DNA of 64,000 bases from Atherinomorus stipes (Eukaryota; Chordata; Actinopteri; Atheriniformes; Atherinidae), in the NCBI GenBank assembly GCA_023101725.1, contig JALJCO010010476.1, positions 1,612,001 to 1,676,000 of the forward strand. Reading direction: 5' to 3'. Numbering within the stretch: position 1 is the first letter of the stretch; every line of letters starts with the position of its first letter. The notes beneath the pieces were generated by a model, which worked only from the letters and a program-made list of their open reading frames with translations, had not been told where the DNA came from and did not search any database. Both the position numbers and the translations under genes were made by a program. Shown in pieces: positions 52,301 to 64,000 of this stretch.

Positions 52301-54560
52301 AGCATGTGTGAAACCAGAGGGGTGGCTAAAATGGGGACCTCATTCGAAGGGAAAAATCTTTTCCTGATAAATCTATCAAGGATAGAGCTGTTGTCTTGTA
52401 TTTCCATGTGAAACAATAAGAGAGGACAAAACTAATGAAGCACGGTGTATCTTAGATACCAGCCATGTGCCTAATTGAAGCTGCTTAGGGCCATATGGCT
52501 GTGTGCAAAAAATAGAATGCCCAATAACTGCTTGAGGACTCAAGCAGCATGTGGAAAAAAATAAAATGTTTCCAACTTCATTGCGAGTCTGATTGTTAGT
52601 ATGCAGCTCATGAGCAAACATTGTATCCCTAAGCTATGCAGAATAAAGTCAGCCCACAAAAATGTGGATAAAGCACAATGATTTTCTGTATATGAAGAAA
52701 TCACAGACCCCATCACTGCAGGATCAGAGGCTGAAAAACAAAGCATGAGAGTTGCTCCTCCTCTCTCCGCACTGGTGATGTTCAGAGGCAGCTTGTTACT
52801 GGAGGTGTTAATTGGCAAATTCAGTACAAGTCAAGAGCATGTTCCCTGTCGTCCTCGCCCAGCAAGGCTAGGTCATTAAACCGAGAATGGATTCTTTCAT
52901 GCTGCCTTAACCCTTGAATTGCAAGTTGCAATTCCGCAAACATCTTCATGCTCGATCCCACCTCCATGTGTCAAAAAGAAAAAAGCCTACACTGATTTAA
53001 CACTGAAAAGAAAACATGTGGAGAACGGCATCGTAGAGCTGGACTTTCAGTTAGAACCGCATGGGTGCCAAATGTCCTCAAAATGTTCAGAAGTTCACAA
53101 ATTTCCAACACCCTTACATTCCCTAAATAAAAAGATTAAAAAAAAACTGGAGAAGTTGAACATAATGTGATTTTTAGAACAATAGCATCATCAAACCCCA
53201 CTGATCAGTGCTTTTGTGTATTGAATGGACCTCTCATCCGCCTGAAATGTGAGCCTCCTTTGGGGTTCTGGGTGCGATCTCACCACTGCCTCTGTCATCA
53301 CTTGCTGTGACTGCCAAATCTCTGCTCCAGAAATCAGGGCTCTCAGACCAGCACTGAAACAAACACAATGGAGAGGGGGCTGTTCTGAGACTTTGCACAG
53401 GCGGCGACGGCTTCAACACATTTAATCGAACACAAAGTCAGATATACGCCACTCCTGCACAGAGAGCACAAGGAGCCCAACGCATGGCAAGACAACTGTG
53501 AGGTGATCCTCAGGGCTCCCAACGCCATGAGAGTTGGCATTCACTCGTGCCAATGGTGACCAGTGCACAGACAGCTGAATATGCTTCTCTCCTGAGTTGT
53601 TAATTGTCTAAATGACATTGATGTGAGGAGGGCACACTAGCCATACAACCTTCATCCACTTGCTAGCTCTGTGTTCTGTTTCAGTTTGATTAAGCCCCAT
53701 AACAGTCAGTCTTTCTCTCTCTCTATCTCTCTCTCTCTATGTCTCTCAATGTCTTCTTGGTGATGGCACAGTCTAATAAATGTTTGTCAAACATTTCTAA
53801 AAACTAATTGTTGAAAATAACGATGCAGTGGTATGGTGTCTCTGTCTATTGTCTGTTGCAATTATAATCCAATTACTGGCCGACAAAAAGGTATGTTTGT
53901 TTTAAAAAGGGGTGAGGTTTCTTTCACGTTATATTGTTTTAATATAGTGAAACCACTAATTACTTGATATCATGTAATGTCACAAACCAAATACGCAGAA
54001 ATTGGCTTTCAGAAGGAGTGCATGATATTGTTGATCTAATGGATTATATGCCCCCCCACCAAAAAAAAGAAAAAAGAAATATTTAGCACCACAATAAACA
54101 AAGATGACTGCAGATTATAGTTAAAATGCCTTATTTTGACTAACTTCAAATGAAATGTTGCACATACAATAATAGGAAATTTTGAGTTGTACAGTAGAGA
54201 GAAAAATTTGATTAGTTACATATGATTGGACTTACTGTATTAATATAATTGTGTAAGAAAATGTCTGGAAAAAAATAGCAAGAAGTATCCAGCAGGACTC
54301 TACTTTGTGCTTAGGTACAAATAATTTGGTAATGTTGATGTCGATGCTGTTTTCTGACCTCGACTTGTTTTATCCCTTTTGGGGTTTTTTTCTCTTCTTT
54401 TTATGAGATTTTAAGTTGCATATCTCTATGACATTGACCATTTGAATAAAATGAAGGCTGCAAATTTGAAATATCCCAGGTCAAAAACAAAAACCATCTT
54501 TAAATATTATCTCCAGCCCTACATGATGGAGCTCAAATTACTGTCAACATAAGTACTTAA
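43331..54560. other. Gene-free region upstream of tbr1
   Basis: Over 11 kb with no supportable exon and few recognised transposons, unlike the slc4a10 introns. Developmental T-box genes are usually flanked by conserved enhancers, so GC-richer, repeat-free stretches (44340-44560, with a TATAAA at about 44482; 45480-45760) are candidates. A 133-codon open frame at 50082-50483 has no recognised homology. A CT-rich microsatellite lies at 53711-53746. Confidence 0.35.
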
Positions 54561-54562
54561 CA

Positions 54563-56010
54563 TATGTCTCATTTTAGGGTCTGCACACTTTGAAGTGCAA
54601 ATTCTTTGGCTACATACGTCCCTGCGGTGCGCCGAGTATTGTCCCATTTCAAATGCCTCCAAAGGAAAATCCGAATCAAGCGTCAACCTCCGGTGGCCAA
54701 CAATGAGTCTACCTGGAAGAAGTAATTTTTTGTGGTTCTCCCTTGATCTGCTCGGGGTTGGCTGCAAAACAGAGCAAATCCCCATAGACTCCCATGTTAA
54801 AAACGCCAACTATACAGCAGAAATAAACATGTTTACAGCCTGGTTCCAAAGATCATTTTAGGTTTGATAGATCAAGTTTACCTTCATGTCAACTGTGGGG
54901 GGGGGGGGGGGGGGTTATAACTCATCAGTTTAGATGTTATTTAATCTTGAAATTACACATAATTAAGGGCGTGTCCTTTTGATTGACATGCGGCAGAAGC
55001 CCAGCCTGCCGAACGGTGACTCCTAGTTCTCTCCTTGTTTGCTCTCAGTAAGGTCTCAGTTTGTAGCAGAGTAGCACAACGGCGATTTGTAGTCTAAGCA
55101 TGTCTTACCTTTACCCTGCCACTTAGGGGGCTAATCTTCATTAGCTCCTGTTAGTTTTGAGTTAGTTTTGAGTTAGCTCGGTTAGCGTTTAGCCCAGAGT
55201 ACCTCAGCTGTCAATCATTTGCCCCGCGGCTTGGAGCGGCCTTGTCTTTGCACATTTTAGTATTTTCCAGCAGTGACAACACATGTGACACGGCAAGATG
55301 GCGACGGTGGGACACGCCCAACTGGCTTCACTTTTAGCTCTTCAGTAACCAATGGGTCACCTGAACGGAAAGTTTGTCCGTCTTTATTAACGGTCTATGA
55401 TCCGAATCCACCCTACAAACCCACACTCCATTTGGTCGATCACGAAGGCCACTGGCGATGTATTCCCCGCGTCCTCGTTTCTACCAGAATTCATTGCGCA
55501 CAAGATGGCAGGAAATAAGCAGCAGATCTCAGAGTGTAATAATTGGACATATCTGTGGATTTGTATGTGTTAAATGAAGTGTTTACTGGCAAAAAAAACA
55601 ATACATAGTTTCTGTGGAAAATTTTTAAATATGAGGTCAAGCTTAAAATGAAAGTTTTTGCCAAATAAAATGCATGTATTTGCCATTATTCAGGTGTCAA
55701 CGACGGGTAGCGAGTTAGCGTTCAGTTAAGGGCTGATAAATGAAAATGAATAAAATGCCCGGCTCCATTTAGTTTTTTACAATGTATCCGAAGGAATTAG
55801 CAGAAAGAATTGCCATCACTAGATAGTTGTTGAATCTGCAGTTGCTAGGCAACGGGACGGGAGCCTTATAGGAAATTCTGAAGGCTAGGCTGTCTCATTT
55901 CACAAAAGGTAGGCTGCTTCTGAGTGTGCGCACTACGTAGGACACTCCGTAGCTTACATAGTCCGCACACTCCAAAGTGTGCAAACCCTAAAATGAGACA
56001 CACTAGTTTG
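54563..56010. mobile_element. DNA element with terminal inverted repeats, about 1.45 kb
   Basis: The left end reads TGTCTCATTTTAGGGTCTGC then ACACTTTGAAGTG; the right end in reverse complement reads TGTCTCATTTTAGGGTTTGC then ACACTTTGGAGTG. The interior is GC-richer than the flanks, includes a poly-G run (54897-54914) and has no long open frame, so the element is non-autonomous or decayed. The right side has further related copies of the end motif (GTCTCATTTCAC near 55890). The target duplication is unclear. Confidence 0.65.
54897..54914 (+). repeat. Poly-G run
   Basis: 18 consecutive G inside the inverted-repeat element. Confidence 0.9.
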
Positions 56011-56569
56011 AGTGACTAGTTTGAATGTGGGAGGCACTCAGTGGATCTGCACTGACAATGCAGCCTAGGCGGAGTAGTCAAATGCAGTTCCTCTGATTTT
56101 CAACACAGAGCTCATTGTCAGAAAAAAAGTTGATAAAATAAATTAAAATTTTCTATTGTTCAATACAGTGCTTTTGGTTAGGTACGCACCTGTACTGAAC
56201 GGTTCCATACATGTGTTGTTGCACCCTTACAAATAAATATAACTAGATAGCTGGCTAGCTAGCTTTATAGACAGATGAAGCTAATATATAAAGTAATAAA
56301 ATATCTAAATATACTTTTTTTAAAAAGTGCTAACATTACATAAGCTAATTAAAAAACTGTTTTATATATAATTGGTAAATTTAGAGAATGTATTTAACCT
56401 TGAGTATATACTGGAACAATTCTTTACAGGGACTAGAAGCAGGAATTTAAAAAAAAAGAAAACATGCATGTCCATTTTTTTTATACTAATGGGTGATGAA
56501 GTGCTAAATACCAAAAATAACGTTTCCACCCTCGTTTCTCTGTTGCCTTGAACAGGCTGTGTGCTGCAC

Positions 56570-56780
56570 AATGCGCTGCAATTCGGTGTCCAAATTTCCC
56601 GCACTGCCCTGCGGACGTGACTTCAAATGACGCTACATCCGCAGTTTTGATACAGGAAGAAGACGGTCACGGTAAATTCAAACACTGTAAGCGATAGTTA
56701 TGGATTCTTCTGCCGTCAGCAAATGATCCAGATCAACTGAAAGACCACTGAAAAGTGTAACTACGAAGAAAAAGGTTAGT
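56570..56780 (+). promoter_or_regulatory. Possible orphan promoter with a non-coding first exon
   Basis: A CpG-bearing block with an E2F-like TTTCCCGC (about 56594-56601), a CRE-like ACGTGACTTC and ETS-like CAGGAAG, followed on the plus strand by a stretch with only a short open frame (MDSSAVSK) and then a good splice donor AAAAAG/GTTAGT at about 56774. This is the form of a housekeeping-type promoter. No downstream plus-strand exon was found before tank, so it could be a non-coding RNA start, a relic, or chance. Confidence 0.2.
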
Positions 56781-58289
56781 AAACAACATTATAACTTTTG
56801 TACACGCTTCTGTGACGGCTTGGCTCGTGGCTGCAGTTACCTGAAGCGCCAGTCGCGAGTTTCGTTTCTTAATCTTGCCTCTAGTCCCTTTAAGTTACAC
56901 CATTAAATTTTTAAAGCTTGTATAACATTTATGTATTTGTTCGTAAAACTTGTTACTATATTGTGCACAACACCTTTAGCAACATTTTTTCAAGTGCTTT
57001 TAAAAACTATCAACGCTTGGTTCATTTATAAGTAACAGATGACACCATTGGCTGCAGAACACAGCCTGCATAACCTACAAGTTCAAATAAGCAAAGACTG
57101 AGTGCCAACAGTGATATTACAAGTCAGTTTCCTTTTCCTTTCTACTTGGAAATGGCTGAAGTCCCCTGAAGCCGGTGACTTCCCTGTCTCCCCGAACTCT
57201 GCAACATGGACTGGTGGTGCAGAAGCACTGCTGATTAGCATGCAGTAATGATGGTGAGCTGGGCTCCATTGTTCTAACACCTCCCCTCTCCTCCGCACCA
57301 ATCTGTCACCATTCAGTGGGCTAGAGCTGCCTCAAATGCTTCCCTCCACAAATGAGATGGATAATTAGTTGCCCCTCACGAATGCTGCACTCTTCTCACC
57401 CCTGATTGCTTTCACCTTCTTGCTCCTGGCAATTTTGACACCTTGTAATCAGCCTGCTACTTCTCCATCTCAATCCATACTTTTTTTTTGTATCCCTCCT
57501 TTTTTATAGCCTTAAAGATATTTCAAATCTACCAGTCCTTGGGTAGATGTCCCAAGGAGGAGGGCAGATCCTATATTCTACTGAAAAATATTCTACTGAA
57601 AATGATGACAATAATAACGCCCAAGTGCAGTTACAGTTCACATTTTTGTATACAGGAGTGAATGAGTGAAGTGTAAGAAATACACACAGACAAAAAAGAA
57701 AAAAAAAAATCTAGCTGTCAGTACGGGTTTCCTCTTCCAAATAACAACGAATGACAACATAATTATGAGCAAACAGCTGTTCATGATCCCAGAGAGAAAA
57801 GCATGCAGGCTGCACAATGTTCGACTGTTCACAGATTAAGCAGACAGGATCATTAGGGATATGTATTTGCCAAAAAATTCTGAATAAATTCTCTCCACCA
57901 GTGTTCATGATGTGATGCAAAATGTAGAATTATGTGGTTTATGTCACTCCAAAATAAACATGCATTATGCTTGACACATTACATTACATCAATATGTAAT
58001 ATTCACCTTTGTATATACACCAAATGGCAAGTATTTTCACTCTTCTGATAAGTGGATGATGTGTGGTATTTAAACAGTGCTCCTCTATGTTAGTCTAATG
58101 ACTCATTAGTTGGGAATAGACAAGAGCTTTATAACATCAATTTTTAACACCCTTTTTGGGCTATTTATAGCACGCAGAAAAGGTCTCAGTGGCAAAAAGT
58201 CATTTCAGGCTCAGATAACAAATCAGTGTTTGGGGGTTTTCGATTATAGGACGCAAGTAATAATGCTCTGTTCTTGTGAATATTTTATA

Positions 58290-58349
<60 letters not shown>

Positions 58350-59754
58350 AGTCTTCACACCAGCTCATCTACCCAGCACAAGTGTTACCAGCCCAAAACT
58401 GAAGGTCAGCAAGACAGCAAAGTAATCCAACACATAGCGTCCCTGCTTCCTCAAACATCATCACAGTGAGCAATGAAAATCACTGTAATCTTTCTAAAAC
58501 TGTGAATAAACAATGATAAAGACAGAAGTTATTTATGCCTTATCAACCCTTGAATGTTTGCATTAAAAAAAAAAGGCCACGATAAAATTGTACTTAAGCT
58601 TTTTAATTTCCTTGGGAGAAGACGAAGAAGAGTGAGAATTGGTGGGTGTTTTTAAAAGTGGCTGGCATAATAATAACTCAACAATAATAATAGTGATCAA
58701 CATGATGATGATGATCATAACTTAATTTCAGCATTACTGTACATACCCAAACCAAGTGGCAGAGCTGGCTCAGGGAGGTTTAATTCCACAAAAAGTTTTA
58801 ATAAGATGCATTATAGTCACTAAAAATATTGACCTACCAAACAGTGGAGCAGGACATGAAAGGGTTAAAAAAAAAAAAACAACAACAACACAGGTTTAGT
58901 CAACTGGAAGATTCACATAGTGAAAAGGCTTCTTTTTTTTTACATTAAACTGCTTATATTGTTTCATGGTTTTGACATAAAGATTTCAGGAAATCTTTGT
59001 TTCCAATAATCTTTAGCATAAACCAGAATGTATTTTAAAGCCGGCACACCTACATCCTTCAAGCTCAAACATCACTGGAGAGAAATCATTATATCACGTT
59101 CATATCGCCATTTAAATAAACAAGTCTATATAAACACATTTAAATATTGCAAATAATAAGGCCATATCCTTGCAGACAGCCAAGCAATCTGTCATCATAT
59201 TGAGTTTCAGTGCAGACAACCTAAATGAACACATGGTGAATTCCAGCTCTGATTTCAGAGTTGGAGATATCTCTGCACCTTGAATGATGCACAGCTGCTC
59301 GCATGATTGCAATGGACGGGTTCAATGTGGAGGATCGGAAAGGATACTGTCATTACAGAACACTTATTACAGGCATTGTGAGTTACAGCTAACGTCTCTT
59401 TATGAGAAAATCTTTTAATTTATGTTTTATTAGTTTTACATGCATAGCAACATATTACAGATTCTTGCCCCTGCATGTTGAAAACAACTGAAATAATAAA
59501 AATTGTTGCAAGAGTAAATATTGGTTTATTTGCTCATATATACCATGCATCATTGTAAAGTCTCTTCAGATTTTTAGAAAATTTAATATGGGAAACAAAG
59601 TGTACCATTTTTTATATTAAATAAATGTATTCAAGTCTTATTGCAGTGTCATTTGAAATCCTGTACAGCGCTTGTACTTCATGGCAGGCAGGAGTGGACC
59701 ATGAAAACGGCAAAATATGAATCAGCTGAGACTTTTGCCTGTCTCCTTCCACTG
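56781..59754. other. Interval upstream of tbr1 and downstream of tank
   Basis: AT-rich DNA without a supportable coding exon; psmd14, expected between tank and tbr1 by mammalian gene order, was not found. A (TA)n tract is at 58293-58347. A minus-strand AATAAA (TTTATT at 59525-59530) may end the tank transcript. Confidence 0.4.
58293..58347. repeat. (TA)n microsatellite
   Basis: About 27 TA units. Confidence 0.95.
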
Positions 59755-59925
59755 TCAATTGTCGGCTTCATTCTTAGGAGAGAAATGCGAATAGAGGTGA
59801 ATGGTCATTCGGTCCTGAGGAACCACAGCGTGGCAGAAAGCGCATTTATCCGGACTGCTGCTCGGAGGCGTCTCCAGTTCTGTCCCAACATCTCCCGCAT
59901 CGCACAGCCCAGGGCTCCAGATAGG
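59755..59925 (-). CDS. tank: tank last coding exon with C-terminal zinc finger
   Basis: It starts PIWSPGLCDAGDVG, joining VRGPQQ exactly as in mammals (GPQQPIWKP). It encodes KCAFCHAVVPQDRMTIHLYS followed by HF, that is C-x2-C-x11-H-x3-H, the C2H2-type finger of TANK, and ends NEADN with stop TGA at 59755-59757. Confidence 0.93.
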   Translation of the reverse strand, partial: PIWSPGLCDAGDVGTELETPPSSSPDKCAFCHAVVPQDRMTIHLYSHFSPKNEADN

Positions 59926-62900
59926 CTGCAGAATGACATACAGCAGAGATTATTTATGCTCACAAGGATTTCAAGTTGATGTATCTGTTGCTTTAAACAT
60001 AACTGCTTGTCCTGTGTTAACTGCATTATTCTCAAGTCTTTTATTATCATACAATTTGCTTTTTTTTCCCCCAAACTAACAAAACAGCAAATCCTTTCGT
60101 AAATAGCTCATTGAAAAGCTGGTCTAACTTTTAGATCTTACTGTGCATCATTGACCATTTTCTTTATTTGTAATTCACACATCATCAATAAAATCCCACT
60201 AAACCATCAAACTTGTTACAGATCAGATTCAGACTCTGTAATAAACTTCCATCTGGCTCACACTTTCAAGTAAAGTTGCCAAATATAACCAGAGCATCCA
60301 TGCTTGAGTTAAAAAAAAAGGAGGAATCAGCACACATTACACAGTAATATGTCTCTAGCTTAGCAGAAGGGATATTTTTGGACTTCACACTGTTTTATCC
60401 CTCCATTAGCAAAGACCAATCAGAAACTGATAATTTGCTACAACTTTTCTCAGACCTTGTCCTGTGTTTCTCACCTGCTGGGGTCCCCGCACACTCTCCT
60501 GGGAGGGTGAAGATGATGAAGAGTGGGAGGGGGACGTCGGGTAGACAAAAGCCACGGGCAGTTCCACAGCCTCCTCCTCTGTCAGTGTGGAAGAGACGCT
60601 ATTAAGAGGCCGCTGCGTAGACATGGCCAGACCAGTGTTTCTTTCTGGAGTACTGTTCAAGAAGTCATATTCACTGTCCGCAGGGGGTGGAAACTTGACA
60701 CTGAGTTTGGTAAGAGACTCTACCAAGTCCCGTTCTTCCTGGCTGGCACCGCGGGGCGCCAGAGGTGCAGACAAGTGAGGGATAGCCACTTCTGGCCTTA
60801 AAGGTGAAGGAAAGGGTCTTTCCGCCTCTGCATTTCGGTCTGTGCATTGGATGGGCATGGAAAACCGCTGATCTGTCAGGCCACAGAAAAATGTGAGATT
60901 TCCATAAGTTATTTATTCTTTCATTCTCAGTCAGCAAGCTAACATGTTGCAAGGACAATTACACTTGAGAAGTTACACACATGAGAAGAACGATGCTGCC
61001 CGGTACCTATAGGGAACCCTTTCATTGGAGATGGCATGAGCAGTAAACCCCATCTTTGCAGTGCTCAATCTTTCACAATCCTAAAGTTTTTGATGATCAT
61101 TAGCTCTTACAGTTAGCTGTGATTAACAACTTAATTGTCTTCTTTTTTTCTCTCTCTCTCATTTTTAGTACCACTAGCATCTTTCAGTGCCACCTTTCTG
61201 TGACAAATCAAAAAAATCCTTTCCTCTTATAAGCTCTCCTTGGCCATTTAGCTTTAAACTAAGATGTATGCAAAGAAAGGCTGTAACAATTTTTAAACTC
61301 AATGCATGCGAGTTATCTCAGAAGATGCTTATTGACCCGCGATCGTCCTGCATTAGAGATGAAACACCTTAACTTAGAGGGTTGGTTCCAATATATAACC
61401 AGAAAAGGGGGATGTGGAAAACAACTGGGATATAATAAAGAGCAATTAACCACTGAGCAGAGCTCCTCACCGGACACCTGCTCCGCACCTTTCCATCTCG
61501 TAGATGAGTTTGCACATTTTAGCTCATATTTAAGGTAAGCCATTTGATTCACAATGTAAACCTAAGAAGAGCTGCACAAAAACACAGATCTAACTTATAT
61601 TCAGCAGAATACAGCGAAATGACCAAGTGAGTGTGTTTAGTCTAGTCTGCAACACCCTCTGCGTTAGAACTATTCTGCGTCACTATTTCCAACCGACCAG
61701 CCACACACCCTATGCCAAAGTTGATTTTATTCAATTTTTAGAAAAAAATTTTTATGAGGCATGTTTTTCTGTTTTGTGTCCTTTTTGTTTTTTTTAATAG
61801 AGCAGTTATTGAGTTCTACATCATTGGTTACATTTGTGCTGAGTACTATTTCCATTATCAATACAGTACAGTACCTTTTCAGGGGGCTGTTAAGAAGTGA
61901 CAAATATGCAGTAATGAAAGAAAGAAAATACTGCCTCTTTCGGTTCTAAGGTTTTCCACATATGGAACACAAAAGAAAAAAAAAATGTCCCGTGTGTAAC
62001 ACAACGCCAAGGAGGAAAGACATCAGCACTGATCTTAGAGAAGCCACTGGTTCAGACCACCAATCTTGAAAGGGTTAAAAATCAATTTTCCTATCAATTT
62101 TTTTCCTCTCATCCTTCAAGTTTAAATTAATGAAGAAAAAAAATTACTTTAAAGTGGAAAACATTCCAAATGTGTTTCCCTCAAGATCAGATCAATAAAA
62201 AACTCAGATGAATTGCAAATATCCAGGAGCTACATGTCAGTCTCTGCAGGCCTCAGCTCCCATATTACAGGTTCAAGTTCCCTTATAATACTTAAACGTA
62301 GCTTTTTAAACAGCACAGTTTCAAAAACAACTAATATAAATTCATTTTTTGGAAAAGAGAAATTAAGAAAAATAAAGGCTTGTTCTTGGACTTTTGAGTG
62401 AGCTATTCTTGTTTTCTGTGTTTCATATAAAACAGAAACATTCTCCATCACCACTATAATATGAAAACTATGTCATCTTTATCAATAATCATACAGTTAC
62501 TATTTAGAGCAAATCTCGGGTATTTATCAGTGGTGTTAGTAAATGTGCTATTATATTTAGCTGGTCAGCTGTGGTTAACAAGACCAAGCTGCCCTTGGCG
62601 TCAAGTCCTACTTAAGTACTTGCTATTTTATGATAGAAAAAAACAGAGTAAATGTTTGCAAGCTCTAAAGCTCTTATGAAATACAAAAAAAATGTCAATT
62701 CAACCCACTTTTACATGAGGGTAAATGAAAAAGAAAAAAAAAAGGTTCCAGCTATGCAAAACAGAGGTCAACGTTACCGTTAGATGTATCATGTCCTCCA
62801 TGGAATCTTTTCAGGTGATCCTTTTGTCTCCTGGTTAGAGATCGGATCTGTCGGAATTTGCCTTGAATTGCCTCAAATGCCTCTCGCATGTCCTGACTGA

Positions 62901-63878
62901 CAAATAAATGAACAAATAAACAAATGTGAGGGTGGAAAAATATCAATTCTTAAATTTCATTGTCCATGATTGAGGAAAAAAAAAAAAAAAAGTCTTGCAA
63001 AGAGACACATACTAGTCCACGCTGCTGCTGACAGGCAAATTAGGAGCAACAGCGACAGTGCCCATATTCTCCTGAAAAAAAGAAAATTCTAATTTGTTTT
63101 GATCATTAATAACAATTTTCCAAAAGCTAGCTTATTTATACCAGTGCATTTTTAATGATACATCACAATTAAAAATGTTTCCTGCTTTGCTGAACAATAA
63201 AAACAAAGCTGAGGCTGCTGAACTGCTGAGCGATGTTATCCTCTAGCACCATCTGGTGAAGTAAAAGTGGACACAACATGTGTGTACTGTTACTGCAGCA
63301 TTGTAGGCCACATCAAAGCAGTCAATAACGAATGATCTAGGCATCTCAGAGTTTGATAAAATGGTAGATAGTATATACCTTTCCTGTTAATTTATTTGAT
63401 GAGGCAAGCAACAGCAGAGTATCTTAAAACTATTCTCAAAGTGTCTTTCAACAAGAATCAGAAATACCAAGAAATACTGGACAGCCAGAGAGATGCTCAA
63501 GTTAAGTTACCAAGAGTAAATGAGTGAATATAGTTTAAAACCTTGCATTTGGAAAGACTATGCTTTCCAAATGCAAGTACCAGTATGGACCAACAGCACT
63601 CTGGCCTTCACAGTTACTGCAAGGTCACAAGCATGATGCATTCCTGTAAAACCTTTTTAACAGAAGCAAGAGCTTTAAGCAGAAGTACTAACAAATTCTA
63701 TGTAAATGAGAGGAAGCTTTTCTTTTTTTTTTTTTTTTTTTACCTGATCCACATCCTTAATTTAATAAATACATGAGTTATGACAGTTTATATAACTGTG
63801 AACATACCGGGTATTGTGTTTTCCTATAAGTGCTGCCCCCTTCCAGGAGATGGTTGCAAGGCTCACATTTCATCTCTT
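59755..63878 (-). CDS. tank: tank, TRAF family member-associated NF-kB activator, 3' five coding exons (partial)
   Basis: Cytosolic adaptor that binds TRAF proteins and the kinases TBK1/IKK-epsilon and tunes NF-kB and interferon signalling. Exons in transcript order: 63808-63878, 63013-63071, 62778-62896, 60475-60872, 59755-59925; all borders are AG/GT with consistent phases, and the first begins in phase 1, so 5' exons with the coiled coil lie past the right edge. Diagnostic matches to mammalian TANK are FRQIRSLTRRQKDHLKRF, the TRAF-binding core PIQCTD (60838-60855), SLTKLSVKFPPPADSEYDFL, NSTPER, VRGPQQPIW and a C-terminal zinc finger. The overall similarity is low outside these blocks, as usual for TANK. 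Confidence 0.93.
60475..60872 (-). CDS. tank: tank exon with TRAF-binding motif
   Basis: 132 codons plus a split Asp. It opens QRFSMPIQCTDRNAE; PIQCTD is the residue string that mammalian TANK uses to bind TRAF3. It then has a proline-rich stretch, ESLTKLSVKFPP, the NSTPER motif and a serine-rich run before VRGPQQ, where it ends in phase 0. Confidence 0.93.
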
Positions 63879-64000
63879 CTAAGAATCCAATAAAATAGAA
63901 ATGTATCAGGGTTGCATAGTGATGGATGAAACGGATTATAAATTACATGACAATAAGTGCATTTTCTGATGCTTAAAATTCTATGTAGTGAATAAATTAT

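Noticed and set aside
42606..59754. Possible psmd14 gene expected by synteny
   Set aside because: None of the open frames resembles Psmd14, including its metalloprotease motif region.

Overview
The window is nuclear DNA of a ray-finned fish, probably a percomorph (a cichlid-like genome would fit). The evidence is split vertebrate genes with GT/AG introns, AT-rich intergenic DNA, many Tc1/mariner-type DNA transposons typical of teleosts, and long TA, GATA and GAAA microsatellites. The exact species cannot be read from the sequence.

Three protein-coding genes were assembled exon by exon, all on the minus strand, so transcription runs from right to left. (1) The 3' part of tank (59755-63878), an adaptor that links TRAF proteins to TBK1/IKK-epsilon; its 5' exons lie beyond the right edge. 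(2) A complete tbr1 (38817-42605, six coding exons, 677 codons), a T-box transcription factor of the developing forebrain. (3) A complete slc4a10 (1778-35276, 24 coding exons, about 1062 codons), a sodium-coupled bicarbonate transporter of neurons and choroid plexus. The order tank - tbr1 - slc4a10, all in one orientation, matches human 2q24, except that PSMD14, which lies between TANK and TBR1 in human, is not found here. This fits one of the two teleost duplicate copies of the block; a or b copy cannot be decided from this window.

Layout: 1-1777 slc4a10 3'UTR and downstream; 1778-7254 C-terminal tail and membrane domain; 7255-14098 one intron filled by nested transposons; 14099-24834 cytosolic domain exons; 29554-35276 the N-terminal exons, including a candidate 30-nt in-frame cassette; 35277-38816 intergenic DNA and tbr1 3'UTR; 38817-42605 tbr1; 42606-59754 a 17-kb gene-free stretch that probably carries tbr1 regulatory DNA; 59755-64000 tank.

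The most unusual structure is at about 7840-13400. A decayed Tc1-like element carries two insertions: a roughly 0.5-kb non-autonomous element inside its transposase, and a 3.5-kb near-palindromic element (9701-13220) flanked by a TA duplication. Each arm of the palindrome carries a THAP-type zinc-finger fragment and about 670 bp of a two-variant subterminal minisatellite. A second exact nesting is at 19562-21360, where a 200-bp inverted-repeat element sits at a TA inside a Tc1 terminal repeat. Other points are a one-base frameshift at a homopolymer in an slc4a10 exon and a GATA tract that begins immediately after the tbr1 stop codon.
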